A DNA stretch of 64,000 nucleotides, from positions 48,214 to 112,213 of the forward strand of contig CAVXTC010000014.1 in NCBI GenBank assembly GCA_963764525.1, written 5' to 3'. The position numbers were made by a program, and so were the translations under genes. Below, piece after piece: positions 55,021-63,763 of the stretch (position 1 is the stretch's first letter; each line of letters begins with the position of its first letter). Below the pieces are notes generated by a model, which saw only the letters and a list, made by a program, of their open reading frames with translations, did not search any database and was not told where the DNA came from. Source of the DNA: DATDIC01 sp963764525 (lineage in GTDB: Bacteria > Pseudomonadota > Alphaproteobacteria > Acetobacterales > Acetobacteraceae).

Positions 55021-56343
55021 ATGGACATCGCCGTCATCGGGCTGGGCAAGCTCGGTGCCCCGCTTGCCGCCGTGCTTGCCAGCACCGGCCACACCGTGGT
55101 TGGCGTGGATGTCAATCCGGCGTTCGTCGAGGCTATCAACGACGGCCGTGCGCCGGTGCAAGAACCAGGACTGGCGGAACAGATCGCAATTGGCCGGCGG
55201 CGGTTGCGCGCCACGACCCATTTCGCCGACGCCATCCCGACTACCGACATTTCCTATATCATCGTACCGACTCCGTCCGGGCCGGGTGGGGTGTTCACCA
55301 ACCGCTGGGTGCTGGACGCGGTGCGCCACATCGGCGCGGCGCTGCGCCAGACCGACCGATATCATGTGGTGAACATCACCAGCACCGTGATGCCCGGCTC
55401 CACCGGCGGTGAGATCCGCGCGGCACTCGAGCAAGCCAGCGGACGCCGCGTGGGCGAAACCGTCGGCCTGACCTACAACCCCGAGTTCATCGCGCTCGGC
55501 AGCGTGGTGCACGACCTGCTGCACCCCGACGTCGTGCTGATCGGCGAAAGCGACCGGCGTGCCGGCGACCTGCTGGAAGCTGCCTACCGGATCACCGTCG
55601 GCCCGGATGTTCCGGTTCAGCGCATGAACTGGGTGAACGCGGAACTGACGAAGATCTCGGTCAACACCTTCGTCACCACCAAGATCAGCTACGCCAATAT
55701 GCTGGCGGAGCTGTGCGAGAAGCTGCCGGGCGCCGATGTGGACGTGGTGACCGCGGCGCTCGGCCAGGACAGCCGGATCGGGGCGAAATATCTGAAGGGC
55801 GCGCTCGGCTACGGCGGTCCGTGTTTTCCGCGCGACAACGTTGCCTGGGCGGCGCTCGCCCGTTCGCTCGGCGTCGGCGCCGAAATTGCCGAAGCGACTG
55901 ATGCGGTGAACCACCGGCAGGTCGAGCGGATCGTTTCTCTTGTGCGCCGGCTGGCACCCGCCGAATCCACTGTCGTCGCCGTGCTGGGGCTGGCCTACAA
56001 GCCGGATACGCCGGTGGTGGAGCAAAGCCAGGGCGTGATGATCGCCCGCGGTCTGGCGGAAGTCGGGTACCGCGTGCTGGCCAGCGACCCGGTCGCGCTC
56101 GACGGCGGGTCGGCGGTGCTGGGTGACCTGGTGGTGGCGGTCACCGATCCGGCCTGGGCGGTGCAGGAGGCGGACGTGATCGTCATCGCCACCCCGGCCG
56201 GTGAGTTTGCCGCGCTGGGTCCGGACAGCTTCGCGATGGGTGGCCGGCGGCGCACCGTGATCGATTGCTGGCGCTTGCTGCGGCCGGAGATCGCCGACGT
56301 CGCGGATGTGCTGCAGCTTGGTCGGGGAACGCCAGGGCCGTAG
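55021..56343 (+). CDS. UDP-glucose/GDP-mannose dehydrogenase-family protein
   Basis: A 440-residue nucleotide-sugar 6-dehydrogenase that oxidises the C6 alcohol to the uronate. It starts MDIAVIGLGKLGAPLAAVLA, and has IIVPTPSGPGGVFTNRWVLD, NPEFIALGSVVHDLLHPDVV, the helix VNAELTKISVNTFVTTKISY and the catalytic Cys in GYGGPCFPRDNVAWAAL. VLGLAYKPDTPVVEQSQGVM begins the C-terminal domain. An earlier in-frame ATG at 54976 overlaps the epimerase; 55021 begins at the Rossmann strand and is preferred. Partner to the epimerase. Confidence 0.88.
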   Translation: MDIAVIGLGKLGAPLAAVLASTGHTVVGVDVNPAFVEAINDGRAPVQEPGLAEQIAIGRRRLRATTHFADAIPTTDISYIIVPTPSGPGGVFTNRWVLDAVRHIGAALRQTDRYHVVNITSTVMPGSTGGEIRAALEQASGRRVGETVGLTYNPEFIALGSVVHDLLHPDVVLIGESDRRAGDLLEAAYRITVGPDVPVQRMNWVNAELTKISVNTFVTTKISYANMLAELCEKLPGADVDVVTAALGQDSRIGAKYLKGALGYGGPCFPRDNVAWAALARSLGVGAEIAEATDAVNHRQVERIVSLVRRLAPAESTVVAVLGLAYKPDTPVVEQSQGVMIARGLAEVGYRVLASDPVALDGGSAVLGDLVVAVTDPAWAVQEADVIVIATPAGEFAALGPDSFAMGGRRRTVIDCWRLLRPEIADVADVLQLGRGTPGP

Positions 56344-56418
56344 GTCGGCTTCCCCTTGTTGTCATTACCCGCCTCGAATGGCCCGAACTCATACCAACGG
56401 CCCTGTCCAATGACCGCT

Positions 56419-56495
56419 TTGGTGAAGGTTTTCGGATACCGGCCGTCGCAGGTCGAGCGTGAGGCAAGGGGCCGGCGTCCGAAAACCTTCACCAA
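56419..56495. repeat. 26-bp inverted repeat with 25-base loop
   Basis: 56419-56444 and 56470-56495 are inverted copies differing at two positions; the first 18 bases, TTGGTGAAGGTTTTCGGA, match perfectly. The spacer is 56445-56469. It starts 75 bp after the UGD-type gene. There is no T-run, so it is not a typical intrinsic terminator. Possible IS end pair, or an RNA hairpin. Confidence 0.8.
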
Positions 56496-56554
56496 CTGAG
56501 ACATCGAGCGTGATTGGGTTGCTGACTGGACCAATTTGTTCCTCGCCGGCAGGT

Positions 56555-56963
56555 CGCAAATTGTGCGAGTTCATCACGTTCCTCGGGATGCGGTAGTCGC
56601 GTTGCTGCGCATGGCGCATGCGCAGTCGGGCGAATGCGGCGGATTGGGGTGCTGATGGGAAACCCGAAGGCGATCCGCGAGCGCAGGTCACTCTAATGGC
56701 GTTGCGCGACGGCCTTCCAGAGCCTAGGGTAGATCGGGGACCACAACATCCGGATCGACTGTCGCTTGGCCGATGGGGGTCCTGAAGAAGCGTGGACGTT
56801 CGCAGCAGCAATCAGATAACAGGGATCCGAAACCAGCAGCATACCCATCGTATTCGTGTTTGTCGGCGACCCAGTCGGCAATGGCCTCGCCGCCAGCATT
56901 GAAAGGCCGGGCGGTAGCGCCACTGGTTTCGCCAATTACGAGAACGCGATCGGGCTGACAGTT
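56555..56963 (+). pseudogene. Decayed ABC solute-binding protein (COG2984 type)
   Basis: Reading across frames: CEFITFLG, VVALLRMAHAQSGE, MRRIGVLMGN, PEGDPRAQVTLMALRDGL, DHNIRIDCRLADGG and IPIVFVFVGDPVGNGLAASI followed by ERPGGSATGFANYENAIG. These match, in order, the leader and N-terminal domain of the common alphaproteobacterial protein whose consensus is RREFITLLGG ... RRIGVLMG ... GDPEAQ ... GRNVRIDYRW ... IPIVFVLVGDPVGxG. At least four frame changes, two in-frame stops (TAG near 56733 and TAA near 56816) and loss of the C-terminal half after 56963 show a real pseudogene. Confidence 0.8.
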
Positions 56964-57034
56964 CCGGCGTCATACTCGTTGCCGGCGATCAGGTGATCGA
57001 GTGATCCGTCAACGAAGACTACGGAGGAGAATGC

Positions 57035-58060
57035 ATGCGCCGAAAGATCGAGAGTTGTGTGACGGTCGGGAGATACGTCGCCAAGCCGATGACAATGCGC
57101 CTCGCTTTGGCCACTGCGCTTTCATGGGTGCTCCTATCGCAACCCACAACGCCAGCCTACAGCGCCGATGGGCCGCCGCAGTGGGCGTACCCGATGACAC
57201 CCCCGGATTTCAAGCTTCCGCCGGACGACGGCAAGCTCCATCACGTGCCGGACAGTTCAGCCGGTTTCACTACCACTCAATTGCGTGACCGTTTCTTAGC
57301 CAAGGATTGGCATCCTGACGAACATCCTCCGATGCCCGACATCGTCGCCTATGGCAGGAAACCCGATGTGCTTGCCTGTGGCCACTGTCATCGGGCAGAC
57401 GGAGCTGGTGGTCCCGAAAACTCAAGCCTCGCCGGGCTTCCTGCGGCTTACATCAAGCAGCAGGTGGTCGATATGAAAAGTGGAGCACGAAAGAGTTCAG
57501 TTCCCCAACGGATCCCAATGGCGCTAATGCTTTCAGTTTCCCGTGCCGTAACTGATGATGAGGTGGCGCAGGCCGCGGCGTATTTTTCCTCCTTGAAGCC
57601 GAAGAGGCACATTAAGGTCATTGAGGCTGACACAGTCCCAAAAACCTATGTGGCGTGGCTGATTTTTGCGGTTTCAAACGATGGGGGTCGGGAGCCAATT
57701 GGCCGACGTATTGTCGAAGTGCCCGATGATCTCGACCATTTCGAAGCTTATGATAGCCGTGCCGAATTTACCGCGTACGTGCCGGTCGGCAGCGTTGAGA
57801 AGGGGGAAGCGCTCGTCACGAGCGGCGGAGCCGGCAAAACCGTTCAGTGTGGAATATGCCATGGCGCTGACCTCAGGGGCCTTGGCCCCATACCGGGCAT
57901 TGCTGGCCGTTCCCCAAGTTACATCGTTCGGCAACTCTACGATTTCAAACATGGAGGGCGCACCGGACCGTGGAGTCCCCTCATGACCAGGGTTGTTGCC
58001 AATTTAGGCGAGGACGATCTCGTGTCGCTCGCCGCCTATCTCGCTTCCCTGGAGCCATGA
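57035..58060 (+). CDS. Dihaem cytochrome c
   Basis: A 341-residue periplasmic c-type cytochrome with two haem sites, CGHCH at about residues 115-119 and CGICH at about 272-276, each in a class-I-like domain (GGPENSSLAGLPAAYIKQQV and GLGPIPGIAGRSPSYIVRQL; the Met ligands are in MALML and PLMTRV). The signal peptide is MRLALATALSWVLLSQPTTPAYS. Two ATGs (57035 and 57095) both precede it; the first has a GGAGGA 9 bases upstream. Likely an electron carrier for a periplasmic dehydrogenase. Codon use is less GC-biased than the core genes. Confidence 0.87.
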   Translation: MRRKIESCVTVGRYVAKPMTMRLALATALSWVLLSQPTTPAYSADGPPQWAYPMTPPDFKLPPDDGKLHHVPDSSAGFTTTQLRDRFLAKDWHPDEHPPMPDIVAYGRKPDVLACGHCHRADGAGGPENSSLAGLPAAYIKQQVVDMKSGARKSSVPQRIPMALMLSVSRAVTDDEVAQAAAYFSSLKPKRHIKVIEADTVPKTYVAWLIFAVSNDGGREPIGRRIVEVPDDLDHFEAYDSRAEFTAYVPVGSVEKGEALVTSGGAGKTVQCGICHGADLRGLGPIPGIAGRSPSYIVRQLYDFKHGGRTGPWSPLMTRVVANLGEDDLVSLAAYLASLEP

Positions 58061-58212
58061 GGTCGGACGACTGCCGTGATGGCAACAGTCGGCTTGTTGG
58101 AGCTCTCGCGTCAGTCGCTCGTGCTCGGTGAGATGCCGAGAGCAGGGCGGGTAGTGCTAAATCCTCGAAAACACTAGGCCCGTATGGGTCATGCGGACAT
58201 CGACAAACACTA

Positions 58213-58327
58213 GTGATCACATCTGCCAATGTCTCTTGTTGGCGCATCTCGGACGATTGCGGCCATCGCGATATGTCCGCTGTCGGGATCGACGACTGGA
58301 CCGTCAAGCGACCGACTTGGGTGGGAG
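58213..58327 (+). pseudogene. ISL3-family transposase remnant, left part
   Basis: Translation CGHRDMSAVGIDDWTVKRPTWVG resembles the conserved VLGIDDWAxRKG stretch of ISL3 transposases (first catalytic Asp in GIDDW). It ends where the group II intron begins, and a possible continuation lies beyond the intron at 60297. No intact frame. A short match, so tentative. Confidence 0.4.
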
Positions 58328-60296
58328 ATCGGGATAGGGGGGCGCCTCACGGCGCCGCCCCTCCCACACCACCGGGCATACGGGTCGCGTACCACGGCGG
58401 TTCGACCGGGTTAAGCCGCAACTGGAACAAAGAGTCGTGGGAGACCGATTGAATCGAAGTAGTGGTTGCGCAGGGCCGCCTGGACCGCCGGATGTCCTGA
58501 CATGCGCCAGAAACCCGTCGGTGAACCGGCCGCAACCGCTGCTCTGAACTTTGATACACCACGACGGCGCAGTTCTTTGAAGCGATTTGGCCCGTTCCCC
58601 CACTGCCGCCAAAGATATGAACGCAATCTTCGGCGGATCCATGCCTCGAGGTTCGTGAGCACCCGGGAGTCTGGCAGAAGCCGAAGTAGCCGCGCCACCC
58701 GATGAGGTATGGCGTCAGTTCCTCGATAATCTGCGGCAGACTGAGCCCCCGCGTCCGGTAGGTCTGCTCCCGGACTCGCTCCTTGAATTTGTCGAGAGCT
58801 TTTGGCGCGATGCGCCGCTCGCTCCCGTCATTCGAGATGCTAAAGCCCAGGAACTTGCGCTCCTCCGGTCGCGCCACCGCGCTCTTCGCCTCGTTGACCG
58901 TCAGCCGAAGCTTCGTGGTCAGGAACCGGCTCACCGAGGCCATGACCCGCTCCCCGGCACGTTGGCTGCGAACATAAATGTTGCAGTCATCCGCGTAACG
59001 GCAAAAGCGATGACCACGGCGGGTCAGTTCCTTATCGAGATCGTCGAGTATGAGGTTGCTCAAGAGGGGCGAGAGCGGACCGCCTTGCGGGGTCCCCTCA
59101 TCCACCGGAAGAACCAGACCGTCTTCCATCACCCCGGCATTGAGAAATGCCCGGATGAGTTTGAGCACGCGTTTATCGGATATCCGCGACGCGACGCGGG
59201 CCATGAGGCAATCGTGGTTAACTCGATCGAAGAATTTCTCGAGGTCGAGATCAACCACGACATTGTAGCCCTCGGCGACATAACGTTGCGCCTGGGCCAC
59301 CGCCTGATGAGCCGAGCGTCCCGGACGGAATCCGTAACTGTGCTCGGAAAACGTTGAGTCCCATCGCTCTTGCAATACCTGCAGCACCGCTTGTTGGATC
59401 AGTCTGTCGACGACGCAAGGCACGCCGAGTTTCCTGACCCCGCCGTCCGGCTTGGGTATTTCGACCCGCTTAACCGGCCGCGGCTGGTAGGTTCCGTCGA
59501 GCAGTTGAGACCGGATGTCTGGCCAGTGCTCACACAGGTAGTCTTGGGCGTCATCGATGGTCATGCCATCCACGCCCGGGCCTCCCTGGTTCCTTCGAAC
59601 GCGTTTCCACGCACTTTGAAGATTCTCTCGGTCGCACACCTCCTCCATGAGTTGTTCCGTCACAGCCGGGCTTTCGGGTGCTGGCTTCGCCGCGAGTGGT
59701 TCGGCCCTCGGTGAGCCGACGACCGGGGTTTCACCCCGATCCTGCGGTTCCGAGGCCAGTAGTACTGGATATTCTGTCGCTTTCCACTCATGAGTTGCCA
59801 GTCCTACTTGCCACTCCCAATCGTTCGGGCCTTCGTCCATCGTTTCCGGTTTGGCCTATCTGTTGCTCCACCTTTCGGTTTGGAGTGCCTCAATTAGCCT
59901 CGCCGACGGCATGGCCTACTTCGCCTTCTGCTGACTCCTGCGCCCCGATCAGGTCCCCTTGCGGGTCCCTCAGTTCCGAAGTCGGAACGTGACGCAGGCC
60001 TCCCTGGGTAAGTTCGATCGCCTTCCCCGCACCCCTGCCGGATCTACAGCCCTGGTCTTTGATGGATATGGACTTCGCGATCAGTCGCCCGCTCGTCCGG
60101 CCAGGGATGCCTCATATCCGGTTTCTGTTCGTCAGGTCGCGGTTTTGCTCCACACTTCCTTCAGACACCGCCTCGCGGTGATGCCCTTGTGCTTCGCTAA
60201 GCCTTCACCTCCATCAGGTTGGCTAGGGGACTTTCACCCCCAAGCTATCGAACATGCCAGGCACGCAACTAAACCGCTCTCGCGGTAGGCACTCAC
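58328..60296 (-). mobile_element. Group II intron (about 1.97 kb)
   Basis: On the minus strand the 5' end is near 60296 (GTGAGTGCC) with domain I RNA features, including GGGGGTGAAAGTCCCCTAGC and ACAGAAACCGGATATGAGGC, common to many bacterial group II introns. The maturase lies in domain IV (59840-58411). After it comes the domain V sequence (GAACCGCCGTGGTACGCGAC then CCGTATGCCCGGTGGTGTG) and domain VI with the 3' end CCCCTATCCCGAT at 58328. Boundaries are from consensus, about 5-10 bp uncertain. It sits in what may be an ISL3 transposase remnant. Confidence 0.85.
58411..59840 (-). CDS. ltrA: Group II intron reverse transcriptase/maturase, one frameshift
   Basis: About 475 residues. The RT palm shows KPDGGVRKLGVPCVVDRLIQ (RT2), YGFRPGRSAHQAVAQAQRYV, VVDLDLEKFFDRVNHDCLMA (RT3, with catalytic Asp), GTPQGGPLSPLLSNLILDDL (RT4) and the metal site CRYADDCNIYV (RT5, YADD). 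Domain X follows (YLIGWRGYFGFCQTP, RVLTNLEAWIRRRLRSYLWR). A single extra C near 58675 (in CCCGGG) breaks the frame between those two pieces. No HNH endonuclease domain follows, so mobility would be endonuclease-independent. The start is uncertain; conserved sequence begins near PAVTEQLMEEVCDRENLQSA. Confidence 0.9.
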
Positions 60297-60500
60297 CGCA
60301 ACGTACAGGGGCACGGTAGCCGGCGGGCAGGTCCATAGGGCCGTATGGTCGTGTCGAAGTTGCTGCCCCGTCCGCAGGGAGAAATTCGTGGGAAGCGGCG
60401 ATCCAGGGAAATGGCAGCGTGGCTTGACCTTGGTCGAAGAAACGTTGCTGTCCTGACGCTCAGGGGAGACCAGCAGGCCCGCGAAGATCGCTGGAGGGGG
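60297..60500 (+). pseudogene. ISL3-family transposase remnant, right part (tentative)
   Basis: Immediately beyond the intron, translation EMAAWLDLGRRNVAVLTLRG then DQQAREDR resembles the ISL3 block ETLAAWLxxHPGVEVVxRDR, in which the second acidic residue lies. Frames differ from the left part, so it is decayed. Similarity is modest. Confidence 0.35.
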
Positions 60501-60568
60501 AAAGCCCGGGGATCAAGCGTCGGCTCTGATTGAGCGCGAGTTGCTCCCTCACCCTGTCAATGCGTCAA

Positions 60569-62791
60569 TCAGATTGTCTCTGGACGTCCCACATGCAGGT
60601 AGCTGATCGCACTAGAGTTAGCGATGGTGAACTCCAGCTCACGAAGCGCTGCAGCACGCTCAAGTCCCGCATCAACAAGGGTATCGACCACGATGCCAAA
60701 TGGATTGGCACGCCGCCATTGATTGCGACGTTCCCGGCTTGATGAATGCTTACGTAAGTCTCTTTAGTGATCTGGTTTCCAAGTTCGAGTTTTCGCAGAA
60801 AGTCAGTCAGTAGCTGCATCCTGATCATGCCGGAGACAACTTCGGTCCATGTGAGCGCGCGGTCAAACAGCCGGATCGCCGGCGTAAGAAAGTCTGCGAG
60901 CCGGTAGATTAGCCGCGCGGCAAATGTCGCTGCGGTAGGAGCAAATAAAGGGAAGACTGAGGCGAGAACGGCGCGCGCGCCCAACGCGATGAAGCCATTT
61001 GCCACGGTTGCGTGATTGCGATCGGCAGCGTGCGTGTCCACGCGCTCAAGATAACGATGGGAGGCATTCGTGTGATCTTGCCTTGAAGCGACCATACGTC
61101 GATGGGCTCATCTTGAAGGTAAAGGGCGGCAGCCGAATTCCTCGTGCGCTCCATGACCGTCAAAGACGACAATGTTGCCTTCGAACTTGTTGATTGCGGC
61201 AACGAACTCCTCTTCGCTAGCGACATCGACGAAGTCGATCTGCATCTTGTCCTTCCAGACCTCGCCGAAGGTGTCGAAGGCGATCTCAAACATCTTGCGT
61301 ATCGGATCGTTACGCTTGAGCGCGCTGATGATGAGGACACGGGCGAGATCGGCAGGTGACAGCTGAATGTGCTCGTGTGGGCCGACGAGATTGATGAATA
61401 GATTGCCTGGGGTGGCGGGGATACGACAGACGTTCTTGCGTAGGGCGAGCGGCATCCCATCAATGTCCAGCCATTCGAGATGAGCGTCGGCGACGATCCG
61501 CAGCCCGGTTTCAGACCTGCGAATGACGTCAATCAATTCAGACGGAACGGCCTCGGCAAGGCGTCTCTGAAGCTCGCGGAAGGCAAGTAGCCGCTTCCGG
61601 GAGCTGGGTGCCTTCCCGCGGTATTGCTGGGCAAAGGAACGGACCATTCCGGCGCTGCGATTGACGTCATTCGGGAGGCGCACGACGGCCGACAGCTCTG
61701 ATACGGCGAGAGCCCCCATTGCCTCCGTCGCAAGACTTAGCTCCTCTGCCCTTACCAGCACCAGCGGATGAGGCTTGGGCTTCGCCCCATCTCTCTTGGC
61801 TGCCTCCTCGTCCATCCCGAAAAGCGCTTGGAACTGCCGAGGATTTTCCATTTCAAAGGCATAACCTTCCTGGCGCCGAAGGGCTTCGCACACCTGCTCA
61901 AAACGTTTGCGCTCGGCATGGTCTAGTCCTGGCGGTATAATCTAAGGAAGTGCGGGTATATCGACGGCGCGAAGAGGCTGACATCAATTGTGGGCCGAAA
62001 CATGCGGTGAATGTCACGGTCGCCGACGGCGCGCCGTTCGTCTAGAACGCTGTTGGTCGTGCGAACGATCTGATCGACGTAGGGTTTGGCCCCATTTTTG
62101 ATGTCCTTGAATGGCCCACGGACCAGATCAACGAATCCGGCGGATGTGAGGGCCCGCACGTTCGGGGTGACGCTGTTGTGGCCCCCGACTTGATAGCCGA
62201 GTTTGCGGCGCGCCATCTCAACCCAAGATGAGAGCATTTGTTTCGCGGCTGCTATACCTTCTGGGTCGATCATATCCGGCAGTAGATCGCAACGAGCCAG
62301 GAAGAGCTCGCGCAATTTTTAGCGCTGAGTTCGTTGAAGGTGATCTCACCGCCGTTTTCTGCGACGAGGACGGGCGGCACGACGCAAGAAGCGGCCCAAT
62401 TTTTATAGTCCCGAGTATCTTCTCCTGGATTGATCATGATCACGTTGAACGGAACCATGGGGGGCGAGCGAAAGAGACGAACCGCCCTCGGCGTTTGGCC
62501 GTGCCAGTTCACGGGATTTGAACCAGACATGCGACGCGCCAGTAACGTCTCCTGGCCAGATTTGGTCAGGTCGTAGATCGTGGAGGGCAGAAGTGTGGCC
62601 GCGTGCACGAGTTCATGGTGCCGGCATAGGCTCGGGGCAAACCCTTGGATGAGGGAGGCGTCCTCGGGTGCAGCATCGGGAATGGTGAGGACATAGTAGA
62701 TGTTGAGATCGAGCGGATACTTTGCTCCCTCTGAAAGGGGAGGAATCGGAAAGTCGGCCAGTAACGCAAAGGCGCTTCGCTCCTCCATCAT
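60569..62791 (-). CDS. CHAT-domain (caspase-like) protein, about five frameshifts
   Basis: Reconstructed length about 740 residues. The N-terminal 540 residues have no family I recognise (PIPPLSEGAKYPLDLNIYYV, LIPPGLDHAERKRFEQVCEA, NVCRIPATPGNLFINLVGPH). The C-terminal CHAT protease has the catalytic His in VVFDGHGAHEE (about residue 546) and the Cys box MPPIVILSA(C)DTHAADRNH, then FIALGARAVLASVFPLFAPT. Breaks occur near 62312, 61938, 61143, 61040 and 60708. The one at 61040 lies in the Cys codon itself: the sequence reads TG-GAC where TGC GAC is expected. The tail ends FTIANSSAISYLHVGRPETI. CHAT proteins act as effectors in several defence systems. Start ATG 62791. Confidence 0.72.
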
Positions 62792-62827
62792 AGTCCCTCT
62801 GCCTGACCTGCTGCCGGTGGACAGTTA

Positions 62828-63761
62828 GGGCCTGTCGTCAATTCCCGCCGGACCGTCTTCCGATCACTGCCCGGTTGGGTGAGTCCGAATTGCAACATCC
62901 GGCGGTGAACGGTACGGAGCAACGCAATAGCCAATTCCGGCGCGGCGGGTTTTTCAATTCATAGGCGGTCAGCTTTGGAGGGCTGACCGATGCGCCGCTA
63001 CGGACTTCGTGACGACCAGTGGGACCGGATCAAGGACCTGTTGCCCGGTCGAGAGGGTTCGGTCGGTGTGACCGCGACGGACAACCGCCGGTTCGTTGAA
63101 GCGGTTCTGTACCGCTACCGGGCCGGGATTCCTTGGCGCGATCTGCCAGAGCGCTTCAGCGATTGGAACAATACCCACCGGCGTTTCAGCCGTTGGGCGA
63201 AATCCGGTGTCTGGAAGCGGATGTTTCAGGTTCTGGCCGTCGATGCCGACAACGAATACGCGATGCTCGACAGCACCATCGTGCGGGCCCATCAGCACAG
63301 TGCCGGTGCTAAAAAAAAAGACCCCGACGAGGACCAGGCGATCGGTCGCTCGCGCGGCGGATTGAGCACCAAGATCCATACCCTGGCCGACGCACTTGGC
63401 AATCCGATTGGCTTCCACCTGACCGGTGGCGAGGTTCACGATCTGGTTGGGGCCGACCATCTCCTGCCGGAAATGCAGGCCGACATGCTGATCGCCGACA
63501 AGGCATTTGACGCCGACCAGCGGGTCATCGAGCCACTCGCGGCAGCCGGCAAGACCGCGGTCATTCCGCCAAAGGCAAATCGCCGGGCGCCCCGCAAGTT
63601 CAATCGTCATATCTACAAGGAACGCCATCTGATCGAGAACTTCTTTGCCAAGCTCAAGCAATTTCGCGCTATCGCCACACGCTACGATAAGACCGCACGC
63701 AACTTCCTCGCCGCCGTTTATCTCACCGCCAGCGCGATTTGGCTGAATTGACGACACGCCC
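62828..63761 (+). mobile_element. IS5-family insertion sequence, 934 bp
   Basis: Bounded by 17-bp inverted repeats, GGGCCTGTCGTCAATTC at 62828 and its complement (one mismatch, C for G at the fifth position) ending at 63761. A TA dinucleotide flanks both sides (62826-62827 and 63762-63763), the target duplication expected for the IS427-type subgroup. It carries one transposase gene. Inserted 36 bp upstream of the CHAT gene start, so it may have replaced or altered that promoter. Confidence 0.9.
62990..63751 (+). CDS. IS5-family transposase
   Basis: A 253-residue DDE transposase. It starts MRRYGLRDDQWDRIKDLLPG, then VEAVLYRYRAGIPWRDLPER. The first Asp is in YAMLDSTIVRAHQHSAG, the second in MLIADKAFDADQRVIEPLAA, and the Glu in ERHLIENFFAKLKQFRAIAT. 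A run of nine A at 63311-63319 lies in the middle; in related ISs this is a -1 frameshift site, but here one frame already spans the whole gene. Nothing suggests inactivation. Confidence 0.93.
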   Translation: MRRYGLRDDQWDRIKDLLPGREGSVGVTATDNRRFVEAVLYRYRAGIPWRDLPERFSDWNNTHRRFSRWAKSGVWKRMFQVLAVDADNEYAMLDSTIVRAHQHSAGAKKKDPDEDQAIGRSRGGLSTKIHTLADALGNPIGFHLTGGEVHDLVGADHLLPEMQADMLIADKAFDADQRVIEPLAAAGKTAVIPPKANRRAPRKFNRHIYKERHLIENFFAKLKQFRAIATRYDKTARNFLAAVYLTASAIWLN

Positions 63762-63763
63762 TA

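Noticed and set aside
60345..60533. Possible second intron fragment right of the group II intron
   Set aside because: No domain V or RT motif; the stretch fits better as an ISL3 transposase remnant.
63311..63319. Run of nine A in the IS5-family transposase as a programmed frameshift site
   Set aside because: The transposase frame is already continuous through the run, so no shift is needed here.
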